NCBI GenBank assembly: GCA_023382655.1
Contig: JAHDWK010000001.1
Span: forward strand, 1 to 64,000
Direction of reading: 5' to 3'
Origin: Anaerolineae bacterium
GTDB lineage: Bacteria; Chloroflexota; Anaerolineae; Promineifilales; Promineifilaceae
DNA length: 64,000 nucleotides
Positions 41,840 to 49,606 of this stretch are shown piece by piece; the first letter of the stretch is position 1; each line of letters starts with the position of its first letter. The notes under the pieces are model-generated. The model made no database searches. It was given only the letters and a program-made list of their open reading frames with translations, and was not told the DNA's origin. Position numbers and translations under genes: made by a program.

Positions 41840-42712
41840 TTATATGTTTCTTTCCTTGTGCTTTTTGTTCCACTTATCCATATTCCAATTGCGTCCGGGT
41901 TCGTCGTGCTGGCGAATAAATGCTTCACTTACGGCATCCTCACCATATATCCCATCTTGTTGACATTTAGTCACCAGTTCGTTGAAAAAATGCTGCAATA
42001 TGGTTACTCGTTGTTGATAGCCATCTTTTGTCACAGAAAGAGCGTTTGTTACCAATATCAATTGCTCGCTAAATTTCTCTGGTAGCCAAGATAATTTCAA
42101 CAAATCTGATATTTCTCGGCTACGCAATGTCCGCCAGCGACGATTATAAGCAAACAAGGCTTGCATCAAATAATCATATGCAGAATGCAAACGATAATGA
42201 GCAATCGTGGCACCTTGTGTTTCCCATGGGCGTTCCGCGGATGAATCTCTTAATAGCCAGTCAAGGTGCACAATTGCATCATCAAGGTGTTCCTGACGAA
42301 TTTCATCGTTGAAATATGTCCGTTCTGCAATTATTTTCCGAATCTGGCTCTTACGGTCAAAGGCTAGCCATCCCTCGCTTAACTCGGAACAGAGCGATTC
42401 TGGCCACTCATGCGTTGATTTGGACCACTCTTGTAAGTCAAGCCGCTTAAAGTCAAGTTGGATTGAATTTTCCACTTCACTAAAAATACCGTGAAACGTA
42501 CTATCATCAGGCCGCCACTTAAATTCAGCCGGGATGGCGTATAGATCAAACGGTTCTAGGAAAATGACAGCATCAATATCTGAGTCAGCCCGAGCTATTC
42601 CCTTCGCCACACTGCCAATTACAACCACGCCTTGAACCGACGCTTCTGGAATAACTTCCTGGTGAATAAACCTTGATAATTCTGTTCGTTTTCTCTTTGT
42701 TGCTGGATTCAT
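41840..42712 (-). CDS. nucleotidyltransferase-domain protein (cassette gene)
   Basis: A 290-residue protein with an N-terminal polymerase-beta-like domain: VVVIGSVAKGIARADSDIDAVIFLE, the GSxxxG...DxD motif that binds two metals and a nucleotide, and a third acidic residue in IQLDFKRLDL. The helical C-terminal half (DDAIVHLDWLLRDS...YDYLMQALFAYNRRWRTLRSREISDLLKLSWLP) resembles the KNTase/aminoglycoside nucleotidyltransferase helical partner. Antibiotic-modifying nucleotidyltransferases are classic cassette cargo, but the substrate here is unknown. Confidence 0.7.
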   Translation of the reverse strand: MNPATKRKRTELSRFIHQEVIPEASVQGVVVIGSVAKGIARADSDIDAVIFLEPFDLYAIPAEFKWRPDDSTFHGIFSEVENSIQLDFKRLDLQEWSKSTHEWPESLCSELSEGWLAFDRKSQIRKIIAERTYFNDEIRQEHLDDAIVHLDWLLRDSSAERPWETQGATIAHYRLHSAYDYLMQALFAYNRRWRTLRSREISDLLKLSWLPEKFSEQLILVTNALSVTKDGYQQRVTILQHFFNELVTKCQQDGIYGEDAVSEAFIRQHDEPGRNWNMDKWNKKHKERNI

Positions 42713-42762
42713 CTGCTACTTCCTGATGATAGCACAACCACTTAATCACTCTAGATTTTGCC

Positions 42763-42875
42763 GCGCAACGCCGTCGTAAGCTGCGCTGGCGCGGTCAGCA
42801 AACGCCTTTGCCAATCACCAAATAGCTGGCCGTCCAAGGCATCGCGCCAGCGTCGGCTGCATGAGTTGTTAGGAC
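42763..42875 (-). other. attC recombination site
   Basis: GCGCAAC at the left and GTTAGGAC at the right bound a 113-bp palindrome with GCTGCGCTGGCGCGGTC and GGCATCGCGCCAGCGTCGGC arms. The arms resemble those of the site at 39034. It follows the YoeB gene. The outer boxes match the consensus with one mismatch each. Confidence 0.7.
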
Positions 42876-43024
42876 GCTTTTTCTTCCTGAGCAGCAATAA
42901 CCAACGCCTTTGCCTTAAGGGTTCCCAATAACTTGGTCGAGTAAGACGCTGACCTTTGCTCAAGATGCTACCACAAAGCAGTTGCTTACCTTTGTTCCCG
43001 TATTTCATCCATGCGCTTTGGCTG

Positions 43025-43279
43025 TTAATAATGGTTGCGCAGTTGAGCTACCAGCAGATCATCATCCACAACTCTGTAAACAATGCGATGTTCCCTGTCT
43101 ATACGCCGAGACCAATAACCAGACAGTCCGAACTTGAGCGGTTCCGGTTTACCTGTTCCTGAAAAAGGCGTGCGCTGAATCTCTTTGATAAGCGCATTGA
43201 TACGATTCAACGTCTTCTTGTCTGCTTTCTGCCAGTGCAGGTAATCTTCCCAGGCGTTTTCTGAAAAAATCAGCCTCAT
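43025..43279 (-). CDS. yoeB: YoeB-type mRNA endonuclease toxin (cassette gene)
   Basis: An 84-residue RelE-superfamily toxin that cleaves mRNA at the ribosome. It has the standard YoeB outline: [41 protein letters not shown], then [17 protein letters not shown] with the basic catalytic residues, ending RNHY. The start overlaps the antitoxin stop by 4 bp. Toxin-antitoxin pairs are known to stabilise integron arrays. Confidence 0.92.
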   Translation of the reverse strand: MRLIFSENAWEDYLHWQKADKKTLNRINALIKEIQRTPFSGTGKPEPLKFGLSGYWSRRIDREHRIVYRVVDDDLLVAQLRNHY

Positions 43280-43527
43280 TCCATCAGCCCTCGTTCCGTG
43301 CCGCGACCGCTTTCTAATTCGAGAATAGATTCCATCAGACGCTTGGCATTTCTGGGGCTGCGTAGCAAATAAGCGGTTTCCTCAAGCGCTTGGTAATCCT
43401 CTAAAGAAAGCATCACAACAGAACGATTATTTTGCCGGGTCACGATTATAGGCGTATGGTCATCACAAACCTGGTCCATTTTCTGGGCTAACGTCTGGCG
43501 AACGACCGTATAGTTAATAGCTTCCAT
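43276..43527 (-). CDS. yefM: YefM-type antitoxin (cassette gene)
   Basis: An 83-residue Phd/YefM antitoxin: [20 protein letters not shown], then [46 protein letters not shown]. The N-terminal half dimerises and binds DNA, the C-terminal half wraps the toxin. Translation is coupled to yoeB. Binding of the YefM-YoeB complex to the promoter would repress the operon. Confidence 0.92.
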   Translation of the reverse strand: MEAINYTVVRQTLAQKMDQVCDDHTPIIVTRQNNRSVVMLSLEDYQALEETAYLLRSPRNAKRLMESILELESGRGTERGLME

Positions 43528-43645
43528 TTCACTTTACCTCCAGAGAAAGTATGTACAAATAATTGTACGCATTTCCTATAGATAAAGCAACACCAATAAG
43601 GCAACGAAACGCCTGTACTGGCAAGTCTCTTGAAACATAGGTCGC

Positions 43646-43728
43646 CCCTAACACTTCGATAAGCGGTGGACTGAGCAACGGCCGTTCCATCACCCACTCC
43701 TCTCATCCGCTTCATCGAACAGTTAGAC
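43646..43728 (-). other. attC site of a very short cassette
   Basis: CCCTAAC at 43646 and GTTAGAC at 43722 bound an 83-bp palindrome with TTCGATAAGCGGTGG and CCGCTTCATCGAA arms. With the next site it encloses only about 60 bp, so the cassette carries no gene. An ACGGCCGT copy lies in its central loop and another directly after it. Confidence 0.75.
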
Positions 43729-43789
43729 GGCCGTTTCACCCACAGCCCCGTTCGGTAATACGGGGCACCAACTCGACTAACTCTGGTCG

Positions 43790-43854
43790 GTCTAACGACT
43801 TGGCGGTTCACCCGCGCGAGCGAAGCGAGCGTCGGGTGCAATCGCAAGTTAGCC
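43790..43854 (-). other. attC recombination site
   Basis: GTCTAAC at 43790 and GTTAGCC at 43848 bound a 65-bp palindrome with arms CACCCGCGCGAGCG and CGAGCGTCGGGTG. It follows the DinB gene by 38 bp. Confidence 0.85.
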
Positions 43855-43891
43855 AGCTACGCGACACAGGGCTCCAACGAACCGGCACGGC

Positions 43892-44392
43892 TCAGTCTTG
43901 AGGCCACAGCCAACGACTGCGCCCTGTATCATCTGCAAGCGCCCAAGGCTGCACGTCGGGCGGCTCAATGCCGAGCGCAGTCAAGCTGGCACACACCTGC
44001 TCGCCATGAATGCTCACATGGTGCAGCGCCTGCACCATAACCACGTTGGCATGCGTCTCGTATGCGCCGTCGTCCAGGATGACGATTCGTTCCCCGTCAA
44101 CCGGCTCGCTTAGGAACCGTTGCCACCGTTCCGCAGTCTCCTCCGACAGCGTCAGGAGTTCGCGGAGATCATTTGCCACCTCCTCGTCCAACGAAGGGGG
44201 CAGCCCGCCATCGAGGCGCGCGATGTAACGAGCGTCCGCGATCACCAGGTGATTCAACGTCGCGCGAATGCTATCGACGGACCCCGGTGCTCGACGCCCC
44301 ATCTCGGCAGCCGAAAGAGAGTCACACGCGGCAATAAGCTTCTTCTTAGCCCAAGCACTATGGCTAAACGCATCGAGCAATAATTCGTTCAT
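43892..44392 (-). CDS. DinB family protein (cassette gene)
   Basis: A 166-residue four-helix-bundle protein of the DinB/YfiT superfamily, probably metal-binding. The first histidine is in TLNHLVIADARYIARLDGG and the last two in QALHHVSIHGEQVCASL, the usual three-His arrangement. Some relatives are thiol-dependent transferases, so a role in detoxification is possible. It is a typical environmental cassette cargo. Confidence 0.75.
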   Translation of the reverse strand: MNELLLDAFSHSAWAKKKLIAACDSLSAAEMGRRAPGSVDSIRATLNHLVIADARYIARLDGGLPPSLDEEVANDLRELLTLSEETAERWQRFLSEPVDGERIVILDDGAYETHANVVMVQALHHVSIHGEQVCASLTALGIEPPDVQPWALADDTGRSRWLWPQD

Positions 44393-44408
44393 TGCACCAC
44401 CTTTATCT

Positions 44409-44536
44409 GGCCAACGTTAGCTTCAGCCGCTGCGAGCAGATTCCGCCGCGTGCGCAGGCGTGATGCCTTCAGTCACCAACACCTCAAATCGTAGATCGGC
44501 TCGGCGCTCGCAGTCGAGCTGCAAGCATTGTTGGGC
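44409..44536 (-). other. attC recombination site
   Basis: GGCCAAC (44409) and GTTGGGC (44530) bound a 128-bp palindrome. Arms AGCCGCTGCGAGC and GCTCGCAGTCGAGC-type sequence pair. It follows the AT-rich unknown gene. Confidence 0.8.
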
Positions 44537-44582
44537 GGCATCATAAATCCTGTATGGAAATAATAGCTTCACAGAATGAGCC

Positions 44583-45446
44583 TCACAATATTGTAAGCCC
44601 GCTTTCGACCATCTTATTTTTTTTGATGACTTGCTCAAGAATTTTGCTTTGTTTTTGAGTTACCTTTATTGGAGAGAAGCAGTATTCTGCATTGTTTCCG
44701 TCATTGTCTGAATAATACCCAGTGTAAAACCAAACTTCAGGAAAAGGTATGGAACTCATAAATGGCTGTAGAATTTCGCTTGCATTTTGATACTCTGATA
44801 GATCGAATGCACTTGTCCTGTTATCTACAATAATTACTGTTTTCTCTTTTTCAGAATGTTTTTTATTTACTTTCCTCGTAATAGACGACCGTATTTGTTT
44901 ATCAAGCTCATCAACTGGTTCAAGAAGATTACTAATAGTGATTCGCGTTTTAAGATCGTTCAATGGATTATTGACAGAATCATTAGATGAAAGGCCATTG
45001 AGTTGATAATCCTTAATAAGCTGAGCAATCTTTTGGTTAGGAAACAGATCATTCAACTTTATTAATTCATGAAGTGGAATTGTTTTTTCACGACACCATT
45101 TACTTAGTCGCCCTTCTCTTTTATTTATTACAAAGTGGTGATCATTATCAGCAATAGCAGTTATTTCTAAATTGAAAATTTTACCTGTACTCAACTCTAA
45201 CTTGAAATCCCAAGGGTTATCTCTTCCTAAAATATTGATTCCAAGTGATTCATTATAAAAAACTCTTATTAGGTGCTGAAGGTAATGAAGACAAATTAGA
45301 AGTTCACGATGAGATGGGTCTGGAATATCAAGAAAAACGCGTTCCATAATGGAACCGGCCTTATCGATCTTAAAAAATCGTTTGTAATTGTTCTTATCCT
45401 CAAGTGAATGAACTGGATAATATTCACTTTTATTTATTTGAATCAT
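44583..45446 (-). CDS. AT-rich protein of unknown function (cassette gene)
   Basis: A 287-residue protein with strongly AT-biased codons. Residues 60-105 (NILGRDNPWDFKLELSTGKIFNLEITAIAD) have the look of a PD-(D/E)XK nuclease core: an Asp-containing strand, a hairpin and an E-I-T strand. A later segment, VIIVDNRTSAFDLSEYQNASEILQPFMSSIPFPEVWFYTGYY, is also common in predicted nucleases of unknown role. This is pattern-based; no family name is certain. It lies between two attC sites. Confidence 0.5.
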   Translation of the reverse strand: MIQINKSEYYPVHSLEDKNNYKRFFKIDKAGSIMERVFLDIPDPSHRELLICLHYLQHLIRVFYNESLGINILGRDNPWDFKLELSTGKIFNLEITAIADNDHHFVINKREGRLSKWCREKTIPLHELIKLNDLFPNQKIAQLIKDYQLNGLSSNDSVNNPLNDLKTRITISNLLEPVDELDKQIRSSITRKVNKKHSEKEKTVIIVDNRTSAFDLSEYQNASEILQPFMSSIPFPEVWFYTGYYSDNDGNNAEYCFSPIKVTQKQSKILEQVIKKNKMVESGLTIL

Positions 45447-45469
45447 TTTGTCTTTTTTTTGTAGTGTCT

Positions 45470-45567
45470 GCCCAACGATAAAGGATTGATGCGGCGCAGT
45501 CTGGCGAAACCTGTGATGACCAGTACCTCAGCCGCCGCATAATGGGCATCAGAATGCCTTGTTGAAC
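45470..45567 (-). other. attC recombination site at the direct-repeat boundary
   Basis: GCCCAAC (45470) and GTTGAAC (45561) fit both boxes. Arms GATGCGGCG and CGCCGCAT pair. From 45482 on, the site is part of the 466-bp direct repeat, so the second copy (49129-49225) carries the same attC arms with a different left box. Confidence 0.75.
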
Positions 45568-45737
45568 TAAGCCGGTCTAGCGCGAAACGCCTGTATGGAA
45601 TTTAAGCCTTTAGAATTTCAGACATTGGTCGTCACCAGACTGGTAATGACGGCAATTGTAACCATTTTCCTTCTCACTGGTCAATGTTCATCACTCTGTT
45701 GAGAATTTGGGTGCGCGGGCTTTTTGTTGACGCCAGA

Positions 45738-45790
45738 GAGGAGTTCGCGCGCCTACGTGCGAACGGGCACGAGGGTGTGCCCTACTCCTC
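45738..45790 (+). promoter_or_regulatory. predicted three-way-junction RNA element, copy 1
   Basis: Same structure as at 49396-49448: outer stem GAGGAG/CTCCTC, inner stems TTCGCGCG/CGTGCGAA and GGGCAC/GTGCCC. In this copy it precedes only a truncated reading frame. Confidence 0.35.
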
Positions 45791-45860
45791 AAAAAAACCC
45801 TATCACGGCCGTACCCCCCACCCCCTTCACCCTATCATCAGATGATGTTAAACTCCTGGC

Positions 45861-45948
45861 ATGGCCGCAGACATCCAGCAGTTTTGGCAGGCAGTCGAAA
45901 CTGCCACCGACCCCACCGTGTACCAACCGGCGCGCCACACAGCCGTGA
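45861..45948 (+). pseudogene. truncated 5' end of the M50 peptidase gene
   Basis: ATG and 28 further codons (MAADIQQFWQAVETATDPTV then YQPARHTAV) match the start of the 49519 gene with three or four substitutions. The frame then runs into unrelated cassette DNA. It is the coding part of direct-repeat copy 1. Confidence 0.9.
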
Positions 45949-45967
45949 TCATCCCCTGGTCTCTTCT

Positions 45968-46267
45968 CTATGATTCACCATTGACGGACACGGAGACAAA
46001 CTTGTTGGTGTCCGCGTTGTAAACGACCTGAAAGTAACAATCACCGCCATCGGCAACGATAACGGCCGTTTCCTGCCAGGCCGTTCCCTCCACCCTACAG
46101 AAAAAATTGGCATAAATGAACTGTTCATCGCCACGCACAAAGCCGGCGTATTGCCGCGTGTAGTCGGGCAGGCGTTTCACAAGCTGTCCCCATTTACCTT
46201 CCTGCAAATAGGCAGCCAGACCATCCTCCAACGCCGTTACCTCTACGGCCGTAGGCACCAGCGGCAC
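45968..46267 (-). CDS. truncated protein of unknown function
   Basis: A 99-residue reading frame: VEVTALEDGLAAYLQEGKWGQLVKRLPDYTRQYAGFVRGDEQFIYANFFC, then WQETAVIVADGGDCYFQVVYN. In-frame sequence upstream (SGSLSISGPCVPLVPTA) has no start codon or signal peptide and leads into an attC half-site. The 5' end was therefore probably lost when cassette DNA was joined here. It contains two ACGGCCGT copies, unlike true cassette genes, so it may belong to the host background. No family recognised. Confidence 0.45.
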   Translation of the reverse strand: MPLVPTAVEVTALEDGLAAYLQEGKWGQLVKRLPDYTRQYAGFVRGDEQFIYANFFCRVEGTAWQETAVIVADGGDCYFQVVYNADTNKFVSVSVNGES

Positions 46268-46336
46268 GCACGGACCGCTGATGCTAAGAGAGCCGCTGTG
46301 GCGCGCGTCCGCTGCATGGCGTTGTTAGCCGGTGGT
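46268..46336 (-). other. attC half-site remnant
   Basis: GCGCGTCCGCTGCATGGCG then TTGTTAGCC at 46322-46330 is a good attC right half (on the minus strand GGCTAACAACGCCATGCAGC). The matching left half is not found before the truncated gene. It follows the HEPN-like gene. Confidence 0.55.
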
Positions 46337-46351
46337 CTTTGAGAAATTCCA

Positions 46352-47020
46352 TTAGCGGGCTAAAGCTTTCTTTACACGTGCTTGCATTTCGTTTTTGTAT
46401 GCTGGACTTACCTTCGACCAATTCACATCCCAATGATCGAACTGTTCCGCAGCTTCTAGCGAAACCAGAAACGTAATTTCGCGCGATACTAGCGCATGCA
46501 CGAAATAGACGTATGGCTCGTAATCTTCGTCATAATCAACAGCAAACAGCCCCCAACGTTGGTTGATGAATGGGTCTATCACATCAAAGACAAATCGCAA
46601 CGTTTCTTCGCCAGCATCAACTCCAGGTGGCGGCGCAAAATGCTGAATGCCGTTCCGCAGCTTTCCAAAGCTATCAAATCTCCCTTTATTGGGAATAGAA
46701 AATCCGGTAGCTGCCCAAAGACGCTCTGGCAAATCTGACCATTGGATTGTACGACCCTGCCTAAATAGGTCTTCTAGATCCAAATGCGTTCCAAGCGCCT
46801 GTGTGGAACGCGGTAGATGCTCAAAGATGAGAAGAGGATGTTCCTCCGCAATACAAGCCTTGATTAGCAACTCTGCCGCGTGAGCAGCTTGCAGAACTGA
46901 GAGTTCCGGCCATCTCGGATTCTCCATTGCCGCATAGGCTGCATGGCGATTCGCATGTGCTAGAGCACCCAAGCCAAGGTCACGCATATGCTCCCATATT
47001 CCTCTCAGAGCAGGATTCAC
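46352..47020 (-). CDS. HEPN-like protein of unknown function (cassette gene)
   Basis: A 222-residue helical protein with GTG start and an AGAGGAG site. Residues 20-60 (ALAHANRHAAYAAMENPRWPELSVLQAAHAAELLIKACIAEEHPLLIF) and FDSFGKLRNGIQHFAPPPG fit the HEPN helix pair with the RNxxxH motif (RNGIQH). HEPN domains are often RNases in toxin or defence systems. The C-terminal 60 residues (DEDYEPYVYFVHALVSREITFLVSLEAAEQFDHWD) are not recognised. Its attC is only half preserved. Confidence 0.55.
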   Translation of the reverse strand: MNPALRGIWEHMRDLGLGALAHANRHAAYAAMENPRWPELSVLQAAHAAELLIKACIAEEHPLLIFEHLPRSTQALGTHLDLEDLFRQGRTIQWSDLPERLWAATGFSIPNKGRFDSFGKLRNGIQHFAPPPGVDAGEETLRFVFDVIDPFINQRWGLFAVDYDEDYEPYVYFVHALVSREITFLVSLEAAEQFDHWDVNWSKVSPAYKNEMQARVKKALAR

Positions 47021-47432
47021 AATTGCTCTCCTCTTTTTCTCTGCTGGTTACACACGCCCGGCTAACGCTCTGGTGCAAACCGATCTCAACCCGCAGCCAT
47101 CGTTGAAAAGCACAACCAACGAAACCAACGATGTGTAGAATCACGAGCTTGCGCTGTCCGCTTGAAGCAGCTTGTTGACCCGCCGGCCCCGATACCGAAA
47201 CCAAGCGACTGACCAAAGCCCCAAAAAGCACCGACCCTACGCGTAAAATAACGTTTGACTTGCTCAGCCAGCCTCAAGTGCGAAAGCCAGCCACCGCAAA
47301 CCAAGCCCAACTGACCAACAACCCTGCTGGCGAAACCGACCTGACCCACACCGACCCCAACCATTTTTCCCTTCTTCCTTTTCCCGGCGGGCTAACGTTC
47401 TGCCTAAGCGGCGGTGCGAACCGAAGCCTTAC
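47021..47432. other. gene-less cassette DNA with attC core boxes
   Basis: About 410 bp without a credible gene. GGCTAACG boxes occur at 47060 and 47390 in the orientation of a cassette end, each followed by a GTGCAAACCG or GTGCGAACCG motif. The plus strand between is strongly C/A-rich with AACCAACGAAACCAACG-type runs. I could not pair complete attC arms. It looks like one or two degraded, gene-less cassettes. Confidence 0.5.
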
Positions 47433-48866
47433 TCATTCCGCCTTTCCAATGCCCAACCGAGCCCGAAAGAGAGGATCCGGTACAACAAAGACGGTGCCAC
47501 TACCGTCAGTTACACCGCTAAATGGAGGCGCTCGATTCCGATCTATCCATTCTTGACGCATTTGTCTCCCAGCTTGATGAACTCTGATCTGAAGTTGTTG
47601 ACTGGGGAAATCGTTCCACTGGTCCAGAAGCCAATCTGTGATAGCCAAAAAACCACTGGACCCGTTTGGAGCAAGAAACGAGCCACCGCCGGAAAGCTCA
47701 GGCCCAAAGAAAAACAGCTCACAACCGACCTGAAAAAAGCTGGGATTGCGACCGACTGGCAGCACAAATTTATCGAAGTAACTAAGCAATCTCTTCTCTC
47801 TACTAAGCGTCAGGAAGTTTTGTGCCCCGATAACAGTCGACCAGTGAAGCGCCTCAGAATCTACACCCGGCTCGCCGGCCGCAGCATCTACTTCGGGCAC
47901 TGTAACTAGCCGCCGCGAGGTCCCCGGGCCAAAGGTTTGAAAGAGTGTCGGTGCCGTTACAGTCGGTCCAGGCAATTCTGCTGCAAAAAGTCGCGAAATG
48001 GCCTCAAGAAACAATTCATCTCTCCCGACAGTGCATCCGCGTACATCAATTATGCTCCGACCGCTAAAGCGACCCCTCGCCTGCATTAATCGATCTCGAA
48101 ATCGGCGACGAGTTATCCCGAGAAAAGCGGCACGTAGACCTGGAAAGCGTTGTGCCAAAGTGATCTCGGACAGGCGCAAATCCCGGGGCGCTGTCCTCTC
48201 GATAGCATCTTGTAAATCCCTGACTTGATCCGCTATAGCTCCTGTTTCATCGGCTACGGCGCCCCGCATGCCATCCTGTCTACGCGCATCAAGCACAAAT
48301 TCGATTGCATCGATAAACTGATCGATGATATTTTTGAGGCCCGCATTTGCGCCGGAACGCATGGTTTGCAGTGCCTTGAGTTGGCTGACACGATTGAAGA
48401 ATTCTCGTACTGCGCCGGATGGGAGCCCGGACACCTCCAGCCCGAAAGGACCGAGCACGGAAGCGTTCGTGCGGCGTAGTTCTCCCACTAATGCCGGGAG
48501 CAACGCGATGCCACCCCTGAGCGTGATCGTAAAATCGCCGATGACATGTAGAAGACCCATGACATCACTACGGGCAAAGGCATTGACGAAATCGCGGCCC
48601 CACACTTCTTCAGGACCACCGTCAAAAAATGGAACCTGTATACTGTCAAATGACGCGTGAGCTACAATTCTAATGCGCTGCTTTTCTCCCTTACGACGCG
48701 CTAGATCTCGTATTATTTCCTCAAATGACGCGATTTGTTGCACGTCCAATTTCCAATCCAAATGATACTGTGTAGCGTCGCGCAGCAATTGAGGATCTTG
48801 GCCGGTAGGATTGCGAGTGATATACGTGCGAAATGGTACACCTTCAGGAACACTATTCGTCGGCAT
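47433..48866 (-). CDS. large protein of unknown function in the cassette region
   Basis: A 477-residue soluble protein. The Met at 48866 has an ideal AAGGAGG site, so the Asp-rich upstream frame is not translated. Segments include KQRIRIVAHASFDSIQVPFFDGG near the N-terminus, a helical middle (NIIDQFIDAIEFVLDARRQDG...ADQVRDLQDAIERTAPRDLRL) and RSIIDVRGCTVGRDELFLEAISRLFAAE. The HAS...D and RGCTVG turns recall caspase-like folds such as CHAT, with a His and a Cys at the ends of strands, but I cannot assign the family. Its 3' end meets attC-like DNA. Confidence 0.5.
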   Translation of the reverse strand: MPTNSVPEGVPFRTYITRNPTGQDPQLLRDATQYHLDWKLDVQQIASFEEIIRDLARRKGEKQRIRIVAHASFDSIQVPFFDGGPEEVWGRDFVNAFARSDVMGLLHVIGDFTITLRGGIALLPALVGELRRTNASVLGPFGLEVSGLPSGAVREFFNRVSQLKALQTMRSGANAGLKNIIDQFIDAIEFVLDARRQDGMRGAVADETGAIADQVRDLQDAIERTAPRDLRLSEITLAQRFPGLRAAFLGITRRRFRDRLMQARGRFSGRSIIDVRGCTVGRDELFLEAISRLFAAELPGPTVTAPTLFQTFGPGTSRRLVTVPEVDAAAGEPGVDSEALHWSTVIGAQNFLTLSREKRLLSYFDKFVLPVGRNPSFFQVGCELFFFGPELSGGGSFLAPNGSSGFLAITDWLLDQWNDFPSQQLQIRVHQAGRQMRQEWIDRNRAPPFSGVTDGSGTVFVVPDPLFRARLGIGKAE

Positions 48867-49140
48867 TTGTTTCCTCCTTGGACATTCAAAGTGTAAGCGA
48901 TCTGTTTCTACGGTAACATCATAGTCTATATCTGAATCATAGTCGGAATGTGTCAATAGAAATGAGTCCGCTTCCATAACTTACATTTCTGACCGTTGAA
49001 TCACCAGACAGCTGATTGATCTTCAAATCAACACCACTGTAATTCGATTGAATGCTGAAAAGCTAACCCTGAATATGGTCTTCTGAAATTGCTCACGCAC
49101 TAGACCATGATTCGCCTTGTGGGAAGCGGGTCAACAATTC
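48867..49140. other. non-coding upstream region
   Basis: 274 bp between the large unknown gene and direct-repeat copy 2. It would hold the promoter of the minus-strand gene. The box GGTCAAC at about 49129 is the left end of the attC-like site in copy 2. No other feature was seen. Confidence 0.4.
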
Positions 49141-49606
49141 AGGATTGATGCAGTGCGGTCTGGCGAAACCTATAATGACCAGTACCTCAGCCGCCGCATA
49201 ATGGGCATAAGAATGCCTGTTGAACTAAGCCGGTCTAGCGCGAAACGCCTGTATGGAATTTAAGCCTTTAGAATTTCAGACATTGGTCGTCACCAGACTG
49301 GTAATGACGGCAATTGTAACCATTTTCCTTCTCACTGGTCAATGTTCATCACTCTGTTGAGAATTTGGGTGCGCGGGCTTTTTGTTGACGCCAGAGAGGA
49401 GTTCGCGCGCCTACGTGCGAACGGGCACGAGGGTGTGCCCTACTCCTCAAAAAAACCCTATCACGGCCGTACCCCCCACCCCCTTCACCCTATCATCAGA
49501 TGATGTTAAACTCCTGGCATGGCCGCAGACATCCAGCAGTTTTGGCAGGCAGTCGAAACTGCCACCGACCCCACCGCATATAAACCGGCGCGCCACACGG
49601 CCGTGA
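49141..49606. repeat. 466-bp direct repeat, copy 2
   Basis: Contains attC-like arms (to 49225), the untranslated region of the M50 gene and its first 29 codons. Here the gene continues, so this is the ancestral copy. The 3.2 kb between the copies holds cassette-type genes. Confidence 0.92.
49396..49448 (+). promoter_or_regulatory. predicted three-way-junction RNA element
   Basis: GAGGAG and CTCCTC close a junction holding two stems: TTCGCGCG/CGTGCGAA (one G-U pair) and GGGCAC/GTGCCC. It is followed by AAAAAAACC and lies about 70 bp before the M50 start. It could be a cis-regulatory RNA or a dispersed repeat. Confidence 0.4.

Larger units (their letters stand above)
45482..45948. repeat. 466-bp direct repeat, copy 1
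   Basis: Nearly identical to 49141-49606, in the same orientation and 3.66 kb apart. It contains the right part of an attC, a structured untranslated region and the first 29 codons of the M50 peptidase gene. Differences are a handful of substitutions and one inserted T. It accounts for the whole stretch between the cassette gene at 44583 and the truncated gene at 45968. Confidence 0.92.

Noticed and set aside
42751..43008. 85-codon minus-strand frame
   Set aside because: It lies largely within an attC site, is rich in Arg and Trp as expected of a shadow frame, and has no ribosome-binding site.
45724..45948. 74-codon plus-strand frame present in both direct-repeat copies
   Set aside because: It is out of frame with the M50 gene, crosses the structured leader and the M50 start codon, and has no ribosome-binding site. 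Its repetition only reflects the DNA duplication.
45482..49606. Composite transposon or insertion sequence between the 466-bp direct repeats
   Set aside because: No transposase frame lies in or between the copies, the copies have no terminal inverted repeats, and one of them is part of a host gene.
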